Assembly: GCA_934230055.1 (NCBI GenBank)
Contig: CAKQEE010000085.1
Location: forward strand, 1 to 5,618
Reading direction: 5' to 3'
DNA from: an uncultured Clostridia bacterium
Lineage (GTDB): Bacteria; Bacillota; Clostridia; Christensenellales; Borkfalkiaceae
DNA length: 5,618 nt
Shown: in pieces, positions 5,178-5,618 of the stretch
How the letters are laid out: each line of letters opens with the position of its first letter
Numbering within the stretch: position 1 is the stretch's first letter
Notes under the pieces: generated by a model
The model's input: the letters and a program-made list of their open reading frames with translations, nothing else
Told to the model about the DNA's origin: nothing
The model's database searches: none
Program-made: the position numbers and the translations under genes

Positions 5178-5618
5178 ATGATTGAATATTTATTGAAAAT
5201 GAACGTTGCGGCATACGACGCTGTCAGAACCGAATTTCGTATCGGAATGACGGAGAAGGATATAGAAGCAATAATACTGAATACATATAAAAACGTAGCC
5301 GGAGATAATTATACTTTTTGCGGCGACGTAATAGGGGGAAAGCGTACCGCGGAAATCGAAGGCGGGGCGGGAAACTACGTTTTGAAGGTCGGGGACGCAT
5401 TGATTTTAGATTTACAACCGCAAATAGAAGATGTGTTCTGCGATACTACGCGTACGTTTTTTATCGGACAGCCCGATGACGAAATGCGCGAGGCGTATAA
5501 TAAAGTCAGAAATACGCTGTTAATGCTTGAACGCTTTTTTAAGCCGAACGTCAAGGCTTGCGAGATTTATTCGGAAATGGATAAAATTTCGGGGAAATAC
5601 GGGTATAAGTGTCCGCAT
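5178..5618 (+). CDS. M24-family metallopeptidase, 3' end outside window
   Basis: The first 147 codons of an M24 (pita-bread fold) aminopeptidase such as an Xaa-Pro peptidase or methionine aminopeptidase relative, which cleaves N-terminal residues using two metal ions. The visible half carries the N-terminal helices (EFRIGMTEKDIEAIIL, residues 19-34), a GGxGNYVLKVGDALILDLQP segment with metal-ligand Asp78, and FCDTTRTFFIG with metal-ligand Asp89. The window ends at YGYKCPH, just where the GHGxG metal-ligand His block is expected, so the later His and two Glu ligands are unseen. The protein starts directly with the catalytic domain and lacks the N-terminal creatinase-type domain of typical Xaa-Pro dipeptidases. 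No strong Shine-Dalgarno precedes ATG 5178, but the promoter at 5085-5113 and the homology agree with it. It is divergent from the AraC/PocR regulator. Confidence 0.9.
   Translation, partial: MIEYLLKMNVAAYDAVRTEFRIGMTEKDIEAIILNTYKNVAGDNYTFCGDVIGGKRTAEIEGGAGNYVLKVGDALILDLQPQIEDVFCDTTRTFFIGQPDDEMREAYNKVRNTLLMLERFFKPNVKACEIYSEMDKISGKYGYKCPH

Overview
The window reads like chromosomal DNA from a low-to-medium GC Gram-positive anaerobe. Class Clostridia, and probably an uncultured gut lineage, is an inference from Shine-Dalgarno-led genes, consensus TTGACA/TATAAT promoters, and the mix of BNR/sialidase-like, SASA-esterase, KduD-like, DeoR and PocR-AraC genes. No rRNA, tRNA, transposase, phage gene or CRISPR array is visible.

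Left part (1-2616, all +): a carbohydrate-utilisation cluster that is partly decayed. Positions 120-354 hold only the last ~76 codons of a KduD-like short-chain dehydrogenase, fused by an apparent internal deletion to a ribosome site and ATG that lead nowhere. One base after its stop begins an intact 421-residue four-Asp-box beta-propeller protein (sialidase-like, 356-1621), followed by an SGNH/SASA-type carbohydrate esterase (1663-2439). The esterase has one in-frame TGA at codon 215, after which the same frame continues with recognisable family sequence, including the probable catalytic His. Next comes a 3' fragment of an unidentified gene (2440-2616). The intact genes suggest intracellular handling of acidic or acetylated sugars. 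The broken ones suggest that the pathway is being lost, or that the assembly has errors here.

Middle part (2617-4137): a YgjV-family membrane protein on the minus strand (2682-3191, good promoter and ribosome site), divergent from a DeoR-family sugar-phosphate-responsive repressor (3322-4068). Their shared 130-bp spacer carries a perfect 14-bp palindrome just ahead of the DeoR start, a candidate operator.

Right part (4138-5618): a PocR-domain AraC-family regulator on the minus strand (4138-4989), divergent from an M24 metallopeptidase gene that runs off the window (5178 onward). The 188-bp spacer has one strong promoter for each direction. The regulator's -10 box lies six bases from its ATG, so its mRNA is predicted to be leaderless. 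A dyad abuts its -35 box, and GCGGT occurs four times on one strand.

I see no clear undescribed multi-gene system. The best leads are the TGA-interrupted esterase, the leaderless regulator promoter and the palindrome at deoR.
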